A DNA stretch of 64,000 nt from assembly GCA_021648365.1 (NCBI GenBank), contig JAKISY010000002.1:1-64000 (forward strand), given 5' to 3'. The notes beneath the pieces are model-generated. The model was not told the origin of the DNA. It searched no databases and saw only the letters and a list, made by a program, of their open reading frames with translations. Shown one piece after another: positions 55,769 through 64,000 of the stretch. This stretch comes from Verrucomicrobiales bacterium (GTDB taxonomy: Bacteria; Verrucomicrobiota; Verrucomicrobiia; Verrucomicrobiales; DEV007). The stretch's first letter is position 1. Every line of letters begins with the position of its first letter. A program made the translations under genes and the position numbers.

Positions 55769-56806
55769 ATGAGAAAGACACGCGCATTTCTGTTGGGGCC
55801 TTCGGGGCAGACAAATTATTATCATGTGATCAGCCGTGTGGCGGGCAAGTATTTGCTATTCGGAGATGATGAAAAGGAGACTTTTCGACATATACTTATG
55901 CGACAACTGAAGTTCTCTGGGCTGCGGGCTCTGGCTTGGTGCTTCATGGGCAATCATTTTCACCTGCTGCTAGAGGTGCCTGACAAGACTGCTTCGCTAG
56001 AAGGCTGGGAGGATGAGAATTACATTACTCGACTGCAAATCCTAAACCAAGAATGGAGCACTCAGCTAACGCTAAAAGACGTGCAGCAATATCGCGAAAA
56101 TGGCGCTGATGAGTCGATTCACAAAATAGCACTTCAAGTGAAAGAACGCTTGTTTGATTTATCCATGTTCATGAAGGAACTGAAAATGAAAATGACCTTG
56201 GCATACAATAAAGTCCACGACCGCGAGGGAACCTTATGGCAAGCACGGTTCAAAAGCGTCTTGCTTGAAAGCGGCAATGCATTGCGCGCGGTAGCCGCAT
56301 ATATTGATCTAAATCCTATTCGAGCAGGGCTAGCGCAAGACCCGGCAAGCTACCGCTGGTGCTCTTACGCTGCTGCAGTGGCAGGGATCAAGGGCACTCG
56401 CCAAGCTTTGAGCTTTGCGGTGACGGGTAAAAAAAATGCGCCTTGGAAACAAGTGGCTCAAGAATATCGCTGCCTCTTATTTGGCTTAGGCGAAAAAAGG
56501 TTAGGCGGTCAAACGGCAGATGGATCTAGTCAAGCTAAAGCAGGTTTCACACAGACTCAAATTGACGACGTATGGCAGGCGGGCGGAAAAATGCCACTGG
56601 AGATGGCTTTGCGCTGCCGAGTGCGGTATTTCAGTGATGGCGCCGTATTGGGCGGGCAGAACTTCGTCGATGAATTTTTCAACAACAAGCGCGACCAATT
56701 CGGCTCGCGGCGCAAGGATGGTGGTAGAAAAATGCGTGGAGCGCAATGGGGCGAGTTACGCGTATTACGGGATTTGGGAGATGGAATCGTGCGCAGCGAA
56801 GCTTGA
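55769..56806 (+). CDS. REP-associated tyrosine transposase (RAYT), copy 2
   Basis: The 345-residue protein is a paralogue of the one at 26330: MRKTRAFLLGPSGQTNYYHVISRVAGK, HUH motif NHFHLLLEVP, LFDLSMFMKELKMKMTLAYN, WQARFKSVLLE, YIDLNPIRAGLA and RCRVRYFSDGAVLGG. Start is set at ATG 55769 by alignment with the paralogue; two in-frame starts lie upstream. Distances between the paralogues and their different flanks show they did not duplicate in tandem. Confidence 0.9.
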   Translation: MRKTRAFLLGPSGQTNYYHVISRVAGKYLLFGDDEKETFRHILMRQLKFSGLRALAWCFMGNHFHLLLEVPDKTASLEGWEDENYITRLQILNQEWSTQLTLKDVQQYRENGADESIHKIALQVKERLFDLSMFMKELKMKMTLAYNKVHDREGTLWQARFKSVLLESGNALRAVAAYIDLNPIRAGLAQDPASYRWCSYAAAVAGIKGTRQALSFAVTGKKNAPWKQVAQEYRCLLFGLGEKRLGGQTADGSSQAKAGFTQTQIDDVWQAGGKMPLEMALRCRVRYFSDGAVLGGQNFVDEFFNNKRDQFGSRRKDGGRKMRGAQWGELRVLRDLGDGIVRSEA

Positions 56807-56810
56807 TCAT

Positions 56811-57554
56811 CTAATACAAAAAAATCGGTGGAGGCACAATTTTGATTGGACCTTCCACATCGCTACCCTCACTTTCTTCGATGCTGCTGACCACTTCACC
56901 CTCAAACTCAATCGTAAGTTTACCCACTGGAACTTTCACATAAACGGTAGATTGAAAAAGCCGCCCAAAACGATCGGGAGCTGTCACCGTCTGCGGCACA
57001 CGTTCATAAGTGATATACTCCACCTTGTCCGTTCGTCCCTCCTTCGTCACTTTCGACGTACGATTATCAGGACGCCCCAGAGCTCGTGCCACCTCCCCTA
57101 TCGTCATGCCCATGGCAATTTGTTTGTTAGCAATCAAGTCCTGCACCAAAAGCTCGCGCTCGTAGAGTTTTTTAAGTTTTTCCACCAGTTCATCATCAAT
57201 GCCCTCCACCGCCTTGCGATTCACCCAGCCCGCCACTTGCCCTTGCCTCGCTCTCGCCCTGATCCGGTAGGCCTTGTCACTGACCGCCAACAAGGTCGCC
57301 GGCCCACCTGGCACCAGATTACCCAACCAGCGCTTGCCTTTCAGCGAACCGTAAACTGGCGAAGCCTTCACCACTTTCAGCTTGATCGGTTTATCCAACA
57401 AATCTTCGAGATAGACGGCGCCTTCTTCCTGAATAAGGTTGCTTTTACCTAGCTGCGCAGCACCTCTTTCAGCAAAAGCAAAAACACCACAAGAAATCAA
57501 AACCATCAGTAACACCGATCGCTTGCCTTTTTTGAAATGAGTTTTTAGTATCAC
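56811..57554 (-). CDS. exported SH3-like / SmpA-like protein
   Basis: The 247-residue product starts at GTG 57554 and has a signal peptide (about 12-32). Residues 55-115 look like an SH3-type barrel ([26 protein letters not shown]...[10 protein letters not shown]). A second part (about 140-235) has [23 protein letters not shown], similar to the BamE/SmpA fold. It probably works in the periplasm. The ends of this gene and RAYT 2 nearly touch (4 bp). Confidence 0.65.
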   Translation of the reverse strand: MILKTHFKKGKRSVLLMVLISCGVFAFAERGAAQLGKSNLIQEEGAVYLEDLLDKPIKLKVVKASPVYGSLKGKRWLGNLVPGGPATLLAVSDKAYRIRARARQGQVAGWVNRKAVEGIDDELVEKLKKLYERELLVQDLIANKQIAMGMTIGEVARALGRPDNRTSKVTKEGRTDKVEYITYERVPQTVTAPDRFGRLFQSTVYVKVPVGKLTIEFEGEVVSSIEESEGSDVEGPIKIVPPPIFLY

Positions 57555-57652
57555 AAGTTTCTTTCCAGCTCTATTCCTATAGACGATATCAACAGCCTAC
57601 TATTCAATCATTCGAAAAAAAAGCCCTAAAACACTCATCTCTAAAATATACC

Positions 57653-58942
57653 ATGTCCAAGCACCATCAATCCGAAGTCCTTTTCGCTCGCGCCAAACGC
57701 CACATCCCTGGCGGAGTCAACTCCCCCGTCCGAGCTTTTCGCAATGTCGATGGCGATCCTTTTTTTGTCGATCACGCATCCGGGTGCCACGTACGCGACG
57801 TCGATGGCAATGAACTGATCGACTATGTAGGCACCTGGGGACCCGCCATTTTAGGGCACGCTCCCACCGTAGTCGTAGAAGCGGTGCGCGAAGCTGCCAG
57901 CGAAGGTTTGAGCTTCGGCATTCCCAATCCACGTGAAGTCGAAATGGCAGACCTCATCTGCGACTGGGTACCCTCGGTGGAAAAAGTCCGCATGGTCAAT
58001 AGCGGGACCGAAGCCACCATGTCAGCACTGCGCCTAGCGCGAGGCTTCACCGGACGCGATCTAGTGATCAAGTTCGAAGGCTGTTATCACGGTCATGTGG
58101 ACTCCATGTTAGTCGCCGCTGGCAGCGGGGCCCTCACCCACGGCGAACCCGACAGCGCTGGCGTTCCTGCCGCCTTTGCCAATACCACCATCTGCCTACC
58201 ATTCAATGACCCACAAGCACTTGAAGACGTTTTTACGCAGCAAGGAGATGAAATAGCAGCCATCATTGTAGAGCCGATCCCCGCCAATGCTGGGCTGATT
58301 TTTCCCCAAGAAGGCTTCTTACAGTTCTTGCGCGACATCACCCAAAAACACGGCAGCCTATTGATCTTCGATGAAGTCATGACCGGCTTTCGCGTCGCCA
58401 AAGGCGGCGTGCAAGAGCATGTCGGCGTCACCCCAGATTTGACCGCACTCGGCAAAGTGATCGGCGGTGGCCTGCCAGTGGGCGCTTTTGGCGGACGCGC
58501 CGACATCATGGATTTGCTCGCCCCCGATGGCCCCGTATATCAAGCCGGCACCCTCTCAGGCAACCCGCTCGCCATGGCTGCCGGCTTGGCACAACTGCGT
58601 GAATTGGAGCGCATCAATGCTTGGGAAAAACTCGAACAGCTCGGTGCTATTTTTGAAAAAAGCGTGCGCGATACATTGAAAACTACCGGCAAAGATTACA
58701 CCTTCAACCGCATCGGCTCGATGTTCTGCCTCTTTTTCACCGAACAAGAAATCCGCAATCTCGACGACGCAAAAACCGCTGACCTCGAAGCCTTCAAAAA
58801 ATACTTCGCCGCAACCTTAGACAACGGCGTCTATTTTGCCCCCTCCCAATTCGAAACTGGATTCATTTCTACCGCTCACAGCGAAGCCGATCTAGCTAAA
58901 ACAGCCGAAGTCGCAGCAGCAGCCTTAACAAACGTGCGATAA
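57653..58942 (+). CDS. hemL: glutamate-1-semialdehyde 2,1-aminomutase
   Basis: The 429-residue PLP enzyme makes 5-aminolevulinate, the first committed tetrapyrrole precursor, from glutamate semialdehyde. Signatures are [57 protein letters not shown] and the PLP lysine in [19 protein letters not shown] (Lys268). Length is typical. The gene is monocistronic. Confidence 0.96.
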   Translation: MSKHHQSEVLFARAKRHIPGGVNSPVRAFRNVDGDPFFVDHASGCHVRDVDGNELIDYVGTWGPAILGHAPTVVVEAVREAASEGLSFGIPNPREVEMADLICDWVPSVEKVRMVNSGTEATMSALRLARGFTGRDLVIKFEGCYHGHVDSMLVAAGSGALTHGEPDSAGVPAAFANTTICLPFNDPQALEDVFTQQGDEIAAIIVEPIPANAGLIFPQEGFLQFLRDITQKHGSLLIFDEVMTGFRVAKGGVQEHVGVTPDLTALGKVIGGGLPVGAFGGRADIMDLLAPDGPVYQAGTLSGNPLAMAAGLAQLRELERINAWEKLEQLGAIFEKSVRDTLKTTGKDYTFNRIGSMFCLFFTEQEIRNLDDAKTADLEAFKKYFAATLDNGVYFAPSQFETGFISTAHSEADLAKTAEVAAAALTNVR

Positions 58943-58980
58943 ACACACCTCACCGTTACCACTCTTTGTAAAGCTTGCAC

Positions 58981-59010
58981 AATGTGTAACAATGTGTAAC
59001 AATGTGTAAC
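58981..59010. promoter_or_regulatory. three tandem 10-bp iterons before the TA operon
   Basis: AATGTGTAAC occurs three times head to tail, ending six bases before the antitoxin ATG. The position and helical 10-bp spacing suggest an autorepression operator that also overlaps the ribosome-binding region. Confidence 0.65.
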
Positions 59011-59016
59011 ATTTAA

Positions 59017-59256
59017 ATGATGAAAACCGTATCCATTCGTGAACTTCACCAATCCACAGGTGAGATTGTGCGCACGGCAAACCAAGAACCCGCATTAGTG
59101 ACCGACCGCGGGCGCCCCATAGCCATCATCAAAGCCATCACAGCGGCCGACATGACAGGTCAAGCCCTGCCAAAAGGACATTGGCAATCGCTCCCTAGAC
59201 CTACTCTCTGTACCGATTCCACTGCCACAGTTTCTGAAGACCGTGGCAACTCGTAA
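59017..59256 (+). CDS. Phd/YefM-like antitoxin
   Basis: The 79-residue protein opens MKTVSIRELHQSTGEIVRTANQEPALVTDRGRPIAIIK, the Phd fold, with a variable C-terminal tail. It starts right after three iterons, a likely self-operator, and is followed 20 bp later by a PIN toxin. Two ATGs are adjacent (59017, 59020). Confidence 0.88.
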   Translation: MMKTVSIRELHQSTGEIVRTANQEPALVTDRGRPIAIIKAITAADMTGQALPKGHWQSLPRPTLCTDSTATVSEDRGNS

Positions 59257-59276
59257 TCATCTACTTTGCCTATAAC

Positions 59277-59711
59277 GTGATCTACTTAGATACCTGTTAC
59301 ATTCTAAAGTGCTACCTTACTGAAAATGGATCGGAAGAAGTGCGCCGACTCACACAATCCTCCAACGGGCTGGCTTCCTGCGCCATAGCGCGAATGGAGT
59401 TCGCCGCAGCCGTCCACCGACATCAACGAGAAGGCAAACTTTCCAAAACCAACGCAGCGCACGTTCTCGACTGTTTTCAACAAGATGAACAAGCTGGGCT
59501 TTGGCATTGGTATGGACTAACTCAGAACTTACTCAACGAAGTTTTTACTCGATTCCAATCTATGGACACTGGTCTTTTTGTCAGAACAAATGATGCGCTC
59601 CATCTCACGTGTGCATTTCAACAAGGCTTTGAATCCATCCACTCCAATGATCGCCACCTGCTTGCCGCTGCTACAGCATTTTCACTGAAAGGTATCGATG
59701 TGATCCCATAA
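59277..59711 (+). CDS. VapC-type PIN toxin
   Basis: The 144-residue PIN protein shows IYLDTCYILKCYL, ARMEFAAAVHRH, RTNDALHLTCAFQQG and HSNDRHLLAAATAF, the acidic positions of the fold. It should be a ribonuclease neutralised by the upstream antitoxin. The initiation codon is GTG at 59277. Confidence 0.88.
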   Translation: MIYLDTCYILKCYLTENGSEEVRRLTQSSNGLASCAIARMEFAAAVHRHQREGKLSKTNAAHVLDCFQQDEQAGLWHWYGLTQNLLNEVFTRFQSMDTGLFVRTNDALHLTCAFQQGFESIHSNDRHLLAAATAFSLKGIDVIP

Positions 59712-59755
59712 CCCACACCGACAAACCTTGAATCCTTGGAACTGATCTAGCTCCC

Positions 59756-60973
59756 TCAATCACTACCCAACGCCTCCCGCAAGTTCGCCAACTTCTCCAC
59801 CGCCCCCTTACCCGCATCCGAGGTGATTTTTGATCCCCCGCCAAGCAGCGAGGTCAAAGCCCTACCTTTGTTCTTGAGCAATTCATTTCTCAATTTTGCC
59901 AGCTCTTGAGTAGCGCGCAACTCAGCCTTCAAGCCATTGCGTTCACGTTTCAAAACTTCAAACTTCTCCGCTAAGGCAGCACCATGAAAGACTGGCGTCT
60001 TCTCATCCCAAGTGTTCACCAGTGCTTTATTCGGATAATCATTCAGCTCGTCGATACTGCTTTCATCCAATGAATTGATGAGCGATTCCAGCGTCGCCTC
60101 GTCTGACTTAGCTGCCAGCTTTGCCAACAACAACTGGAACAATCCCGGATGAAAACTCGAAATACTACTCTGCGTCGCTGCCATGTATTGATAAAAACGT
60201 CGCCGCACAGCTGGATCAGCTTCCACTTCGCCAGCATAATCATGATAAAGGTCGAGGTGCATGCGCAACATCTCCTTCAACAAAGGCGCTGGCGCGCTGT
60301 TGATATTGTTCTCAGGATGCACTCGATAATTCAGCAAACATTCCTCCAACAAGCGAATACCACCACGAATCGCCGCTCCACTTAGGAAAAAATAATCGTG
60401 ATTAAAACGATAAGGACGAAAGGGATTGGCACACAAATAATCTGCACGAGCAATGATGTTACTACTGGTCACAGGGAAATTCGCTATGCCCATCCATTCC
60501 CAAATCGACAAGTCTGCATCTTTCGCCATCGACCACACCGCGCGCAGCCACTTAGCGCGCGACTCCTCTGTCGCGAGAGGCTCATTGTCAGGATCGATCA
60601 TCGTCAGACCTGTCACCACCACTTGCGTACCTTCACTGCCTTCTCCTTCGAATAAAGGCAGGCACTTCTCAAAACGCTGTGGTTCATAAAAATCATCCGA
60701 ATTCAAAATACTGATCAGATCACACTGCTCTGCCGCGATCTTCGCCGCACGATTCAAAGTATTGTGCGCGCCCGCATTTTCCTGCACCAGCAGCTTCACG
60801 CCACGATCCTCATAAGAGCGGATCACCTCGACTGAGTTATCTTTAGAGCCATCATCGATCACCAAAAAAAGATCGGGTGGCCGAGTCTGATCCAACACCG
60901 ATTCAATCGCCTTACCCACATAGTGAGCATGATTATAACAAGGGATGATAACCGCTAGGCGAGTCTGCTTCAT
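59756..60973 (-). CDS. family 2 glycosyltransferase
   Basis: The 405-residue protein has a GT-A domain (about 1-220): LAVIIPCYNHAHYVGKAIESVL, FLVIDDGSKDNSVEVIRSY and ILNSDDFYEP with the metal-binding DD. The C-terminal third contains a coiled-coil (about 335-375). Its start overlaps the stop of the GT4 gene upstream (ATGA), so both probably act on the same glycan, such as LPS or exopolysaccharide. Confidence 0.9.
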   Translation of the reverse strand: MKQTRLAVIIPCYNHAHYVGKAIESVLDQTRPPDLFLVIDDGSKDNSVEVIRSYEDRGVKLLVQENAGAHNTLNRAAKIAAEQCDLISILNSDDFYEPQRFEKCLPLFEGEGSEGTQVVVTGLTMIDPDNEPLATEESRAKWLRAVWSMAKDADLSIWEWMGIANFPVTSSNIIARADYLCANPFRPYRFNHDYFFLSGAAIRGGIRLLEECLLNYRVHPENNINSAPAPLLKEMLRMHLDLYHDYAGEVEADPAVRRRFYQYMAATQSSISSFHPGLFQLLLAKLAAKSDEATLESLINSLDESSIDELNDYPNKALVNTWDEKTPVFHGAALAEKFEVLKRERNGLKAELRATQELAKLRNELLKNKGRALTSLLGGGSKITSDAGKGAVEKLANLREALGSD

Positions 60974-62886
60974 GATGCTATGATTTTCAATAATTGTTCT
61001 ACCCAGTCCTGATAGGGCAGCGCCGAGTATTGGATCGTTTTTGACTGACGGATCTTCAAAGGTCCCAACTTCAGATGTTCTGCCCTGACAGGTCTCAAAT
61101 GCAATAGATCCTCCGCACCTTCATAGTCCGCCCGGCTCACCAAAACCGCCTCGCTCGCTATCTTATCCAAAGCCGAACGCCCTATATCTGGACGAGCTTC
61201 CACCGCCATAGAAAAAGTCACCCCACTAAGACGCTGCACCATCCAAGCACACAGCAGCATGCCCGAACGCATCGCGTGCAGGTGACGCACCCCCCGCTTA
61301 CGAACCAAACGGTTCAAATGCAAGGCTCTGCGAGCCTGAATCAAATAGTCCTCTGTCGCAACCGCATTACCCAATTCCTTACGCCACTGCATCAGCTTAG
61401 CTTTATCCTCGTGAGAAAATTCCCACTCAGCTTCCAATACCATTCCATCTGGAAAAAAATCAACCTCGCTCAGTTGATCCCCCCTATCCGCTAAGCTCGC
61501 ACTTGGCGATACTTGAGCGACCATGAACTGAATGTCCTTCTGCTGGCAGGCGCTCACACTAGCAATCTCAAAATCTAAACACTCATCCTGCGGCGTCAAA
61601 CTCTCGAGCAAATACAAAATAGGAGCCTGCTCTCCCCCCTTTTTCACACCCACGCCTTCAGCAAGCGCTCGGTCAAACTTCTCCGCCAACTGCCCCGAAG
61701 TGATCTGCAACTCGAACACCTGCAAAGCCTTCTCCCTACCTGACCTACCCATCTTCCTCGCCAATGCACGATCCTCCGCCAAACGCCGCAAGGCTCCTGC
61801 AAAAGCATCCGCATCCCCCGATTTCACCAAAATCCCCGTCTCACCATCATCCACCATTTCTGGCACGCCCACCAAGCGAGTCGATACGATCGGCAGCGAA
61901 CACGCCATCGACTCAGTGATCACCGTAGGCAAAATATCCGACGCCCCCTTGCTATCCACGATGCAAGGTAGCGCAAACACATCACTCGCCTGCAGCCGTC
62001 GCTTCACCTCCTCCTGCGTCTGCACACCGGCAAATTCTATCTTATCACTCACACCCAATTCCTCCGCCAAATCTAACAGCTGCTGCCTCCAGGGTCCCTC
62101 CCCGATGATACAGCATTCGTAATCCACTCCCCGTTCGCTCAACTTAGCACAGGCTTCGATCAAATAATGAAACCCCTTAAACTCGATCAAACGACCAATC
62201 GTGATAATCTTCAAAGGCCCATCCTGCGAGATCGCCGCCTGGGGAAAATCCACCATGGTGATACCATTATAAATCCGCTCAATTTTATCCGCTGATTCTG
62301 GGCAAGTATCGCGCAAAATATCGCGACTGTGATCGCTCACCGCCACCACAAACTCCGCCTCGCGGCACAACTCGCGCAATAGGTCATCACTGCCCAGATC
62401 GATCATGAAATCTTGCGCGTGAGGCGTGAAACTGAAAGGAATACCCGCCCACTGTTTGATGAATAATGCTGTGTGCGTCGCTCGATTAGCAAAATGCACA
62501 TGCACATGCTGCACCCCGCGCCGCGCAAACAGCTCAGCAAAATACAAAGCATTACGCGCCCGCGTAGCCGCCTTGAAACTCTCCCCATACTCCGCGTCGT
62601 GACGAGCTATCATCGCCCCGAAGCGCTCATCCCAACTACCGTCCCGCTGCCGCTCTTTCTGCAAAGCTTGTAGCACCTTGGCAGGAGCTGGATAAAACAC
62701 ATCCGCGGTGAGTTGTTCAAAACGCTCATGGCGAATGGTGCTCGGCGGCGGGTTGATCGACGCTATATCCAAATCAAAACCGCTCGCCTCCAACGCAAGC
62801 ATTTCTGAATCACAAAAAGTCTGCGATATCACAGGATAACGAGAATACAGATAAGCAAGACGGCGCGACGAGCCAGGAGTGTTCAT
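60970..62886 (-). CDS. family 4 glycosyltransferase with extra C-terminal domain
   Basis: The 638-residue protein has a GT-B core (about 1-400): RLAYLYSRYPVISQTFCDSEM, HVHVHFANRATHTALFIKQWAGIPFSFTPHAQDFM, IITIGRLIEFKGFHYLIEA, and the donor-site region ALPCIVDSKGASDILPTVITESMACSLPIVSTRLVGVPEMV. A second region of about 230 residues (from 410) echoes the N-terminal half (RKRGVRHLHAMRSGMLLCAWMVQRLSGVTFSMAVEAR), suggesting a partial internal duplication of the acceptor-side domain. Confidence 0.88.
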   Translation of the reverse strand: MNTPGSSRRLAYLYSRYPVISQTFCDSEMLALEASGFDLDIASINPPPSTIRHERFEQLTADVFYPAPAKVLQALQKERQRDGSWDERFGAMIARHDAEYGESFKAATRARNALYFAELFARRGVQHVHVHFANRATHTALFIKQWAGIPFSFTPHAQDFMIDLGSDDLLRELCREAEFVVAVSDHSRDILRDTCPESADKIERIYNGITMVDFPQAAISQDGPLKIITIGRLIEFKGFHYLIEACAKLSERGVDYECCIIGEGPWRQQLLDLAEELGVSDKIEFAGVQTQEEVKRRLQASDVFALPCIVDSKGASDILPTVITESMACSLPIVSTRLVGVPEMVDDGETGILVKSGDADAFAGALRRLAEDRALARKMGRSGREKALQVFELQITSGQLAEKFDRALAEGVGVKKGGEQAPILYLLESLTPQDECLDFEIASVSACQQKDIQFMVAQVSPSASLADRGDQLSEVDFFPDGMVLEAEWEFSHEDKAKLMQWRKELGNAVATEDYLIQARRALHLNRLVRKRGVRHLHAMRSGMLLCAWMVQRLSGVTFSMAVEARPDIGRSALDKIASEAVLVSRADYEGAEDLLHLRPVRAEHLKLGPLKIRQSKTIQYSALPYQDWVEQLLKIIAS

Positions 62887-62952
62887 GATGATTGGCGAAT
62901 CTATGGATTTATTAAAATAACAACGCTAGTTAGAAATCAGCCGCTGCATTCA

Positions 62953-64000
62953 CTAGCGAGGCGAAGTAACCCCTTTTTGAATCTTCACCTTATCCTGTAA
63001 GCGCCTGTATTCCTCATTAAAATAAACCAGCGTCTCCTCCACTCCTTCTCGTTTCTGCAGCCCAGTTGAAGTCGTCTTATTTTTCAAGCGCAAAAAAGCA
63101 ACCATAGCCTTAGCTACGTCCCCACTCATGTTGATCAACTCCTTCACTTCAGCATCCAACTGATTGCGCAAATCTCTCAAACTCGCATCCACTTGATCTG
63201 CCAACTTTTCCAAGGCCTCCTTATCAAGCTCATCTATATCCAGTGCCGAATCATAATACTGACGCAACGGCTGCAAAACCTGCTTGAGAGCTTCCAGTGA
63301 GCCTTGCAAAGAAACTTTCATCTCACCTGAGTTCTTGCCATAAGCCAATAACATCCTCGCAGACAAATGCTGCGGAAACTGCTCGATGATCGCTTGCAGT
63401 CGTTGCTGCACCACTTCATTTTTTGCCGCCTCCGCCAGAGTCATTTTTTTCGTCAGCTCTTCAATTTCAGAAAAAAGCTGCAGCGCCTCCTCGAGGTGAG
63501 CTTCACGATCAGCACGCGTGAACTGAACCAATTCGACAAAATCATCCACAGCAACTATTTGTGGATGAATCAAGCGATCCAACTCACCCAACGCCAGCCA
63601 ATCTAGCATCTTACTCTCTGCATCACTCGCCACCACCATCAAGCGAAAGCCTCCTTTTTTACCCACCTTGATCGCCTCACTAAGATCTCCGTTAGGAGGA
63701 TCGTCTGCGCTTCGATCCGCAGCGATCCTTACATAGATAATCGAGAGCGGATCCAAAGCCTCACCTTGCACAGCGGAATTGAGCGCCAACGCCGTGCCAG
63801 CCCCCATTCCCCCGACCAGCCGTTGGTTGGGTTCCAAGGGCGCTGAATTCCCCATCAAAACAAAATCCACCTCAGCCACCTTGCCTCGTGGCCAAACTCC
63901 CTCTAACCTCGGTTGCACCACCCTGAATAGCGACCCCATCCAACTTGGAACCGACTCAGGCGCAGGCATATACTTGAAACGCATCCGCATGACATCTGGA
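62953..64000 (-). CDS. S16/Lon-like protein with altered active site (partial)
   Basis: The frame runs off the right edge, so the N-terminus may lie outside; at least 345 residues are visible. Residues 80-160 (LVGGMGAGTALALNSAVQGEALDP, then SEAIKVGKKGGFRLMVVAS) echo Lon/S16-type peptidase folds, where a GxSAG motif holds the serine; here the position reads GAG without Ser. A helical coiled region follows (about 165-330). The resemblance is weak and the function is unknown. It heads the glycosyltransferase cluster. Confidence 0.5.
   Translation of the reverse strand, partial: PDVMRMRFKYMPAPESVPSWMGSLFRVVQPRLEGVWPRGKVAEVDFVLMGNSAPLEPNQRLVGGMGAGTALALNSAVQGEALDPLSIIYVRIAADRSADDPPNGDLSEAIKVGKKGGFRLMVVASDAESKMLDWLALGELDRLIHPQIVAVDDFVELVQFTRADREAHLEEALQLFSEIEELTKKMTLAEAAKNEVVQQRLQAIIEQFPQHLSARMLLAYGKNSGEMKVSLQGSLEALKQVLQPLRQYYDSALDIDELDKEALEKLADQVDASLRDLRNQLDAEVKELINMSGDVAKAMVAFLRLKNKTTSTGLQKREGVEETLVYFNEEYRRLQDKVKIQKGVTSPR

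Noticed and set aside
58981..59010. Tandem 10-bp repeats as an origin-like iteron region
   Set aside because: Only three units, directly before an antitoxin start, and no replication gene nearby.

Overview
The window looks like chromosomal DNA of a Verrucomicrobiota-type bacterium (inference). The evidence is the mix of genes: an LL-diaminopimelate aminotransferase, a secreted FGly-type sulfatase, an ECF sigma factor coupled to a membrane Ser/Thr kinase with PEGA and FGE-like domains, a bacterial alpha-2-macroglobulin paired with PBP1c, FAD-dependent secreted oxidoreductases and REP-associated transposases. Coding density is high except in three repeat-rich accessory zones.

Region 1 (1-5.0 kb) is AT-rich at the far left and then carries a two-gene DDE transposase/AAA ATPase element with recognisable ends, a frameshifted zinc-ribbon gene and a truncated second copy of the ATPase. 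Region 2 (5-25.4 kb) is ordinary chromosome: pbpC and A2M, the sigma factor and kinase, yjbQ, secreted proteins, an alpha/beta-hydrolase without its serine, a sulfatase, dapL, a cytidylyltransferase/CDP-alcohol transferase pair and sodA.

Region 3 (26-42.4 kb) is a defence and repeat island. Its centre is a type V-B CRISPR-Cas operon on the minus strand: cas12b (1402 aa), a cas4-cas1 fusion and cas2. No CRISPR array is visible. Downstream of cas2 a promoter-like sequence leads into a folded segment that resembles a V-B tracrRNA, and beyond it, where an array might be expected, lie only gene remnants (ORF6N, AraC) and interspersed repeats. Around the operon are a RAYT transposase, REP-like repeats, a VapB antitoxin, an HNH nuclease with an N-terminal domain like the sulfur-binding domain of ScoMcrA-type enzymes, a duplicated VapB with VapC, and a Phd/PIN pair.

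Region 4 (42.4-64 kb) holds a SWIM protein with its SNF2 helicase, tRNA-Leu(UAA), an operon for a two-subunit xanthine-dehydrogenase-like protein that has lost its iron-sulfur cysteines and its molybdenum-site glutamate, a double FAD oxidoreductase, yggS, a second RAYT, hemL, a third toxin-antitoxin pair preceded by three 10-bp iterons, and a glycosyltransferase cluster running off the right edge.

The most unusual items are the array-less V-B locus with its tracrRNA candidate, the vapB-HNH-vapB-vapC duplication, and the degenerate molybdenum hydroxylase pair.
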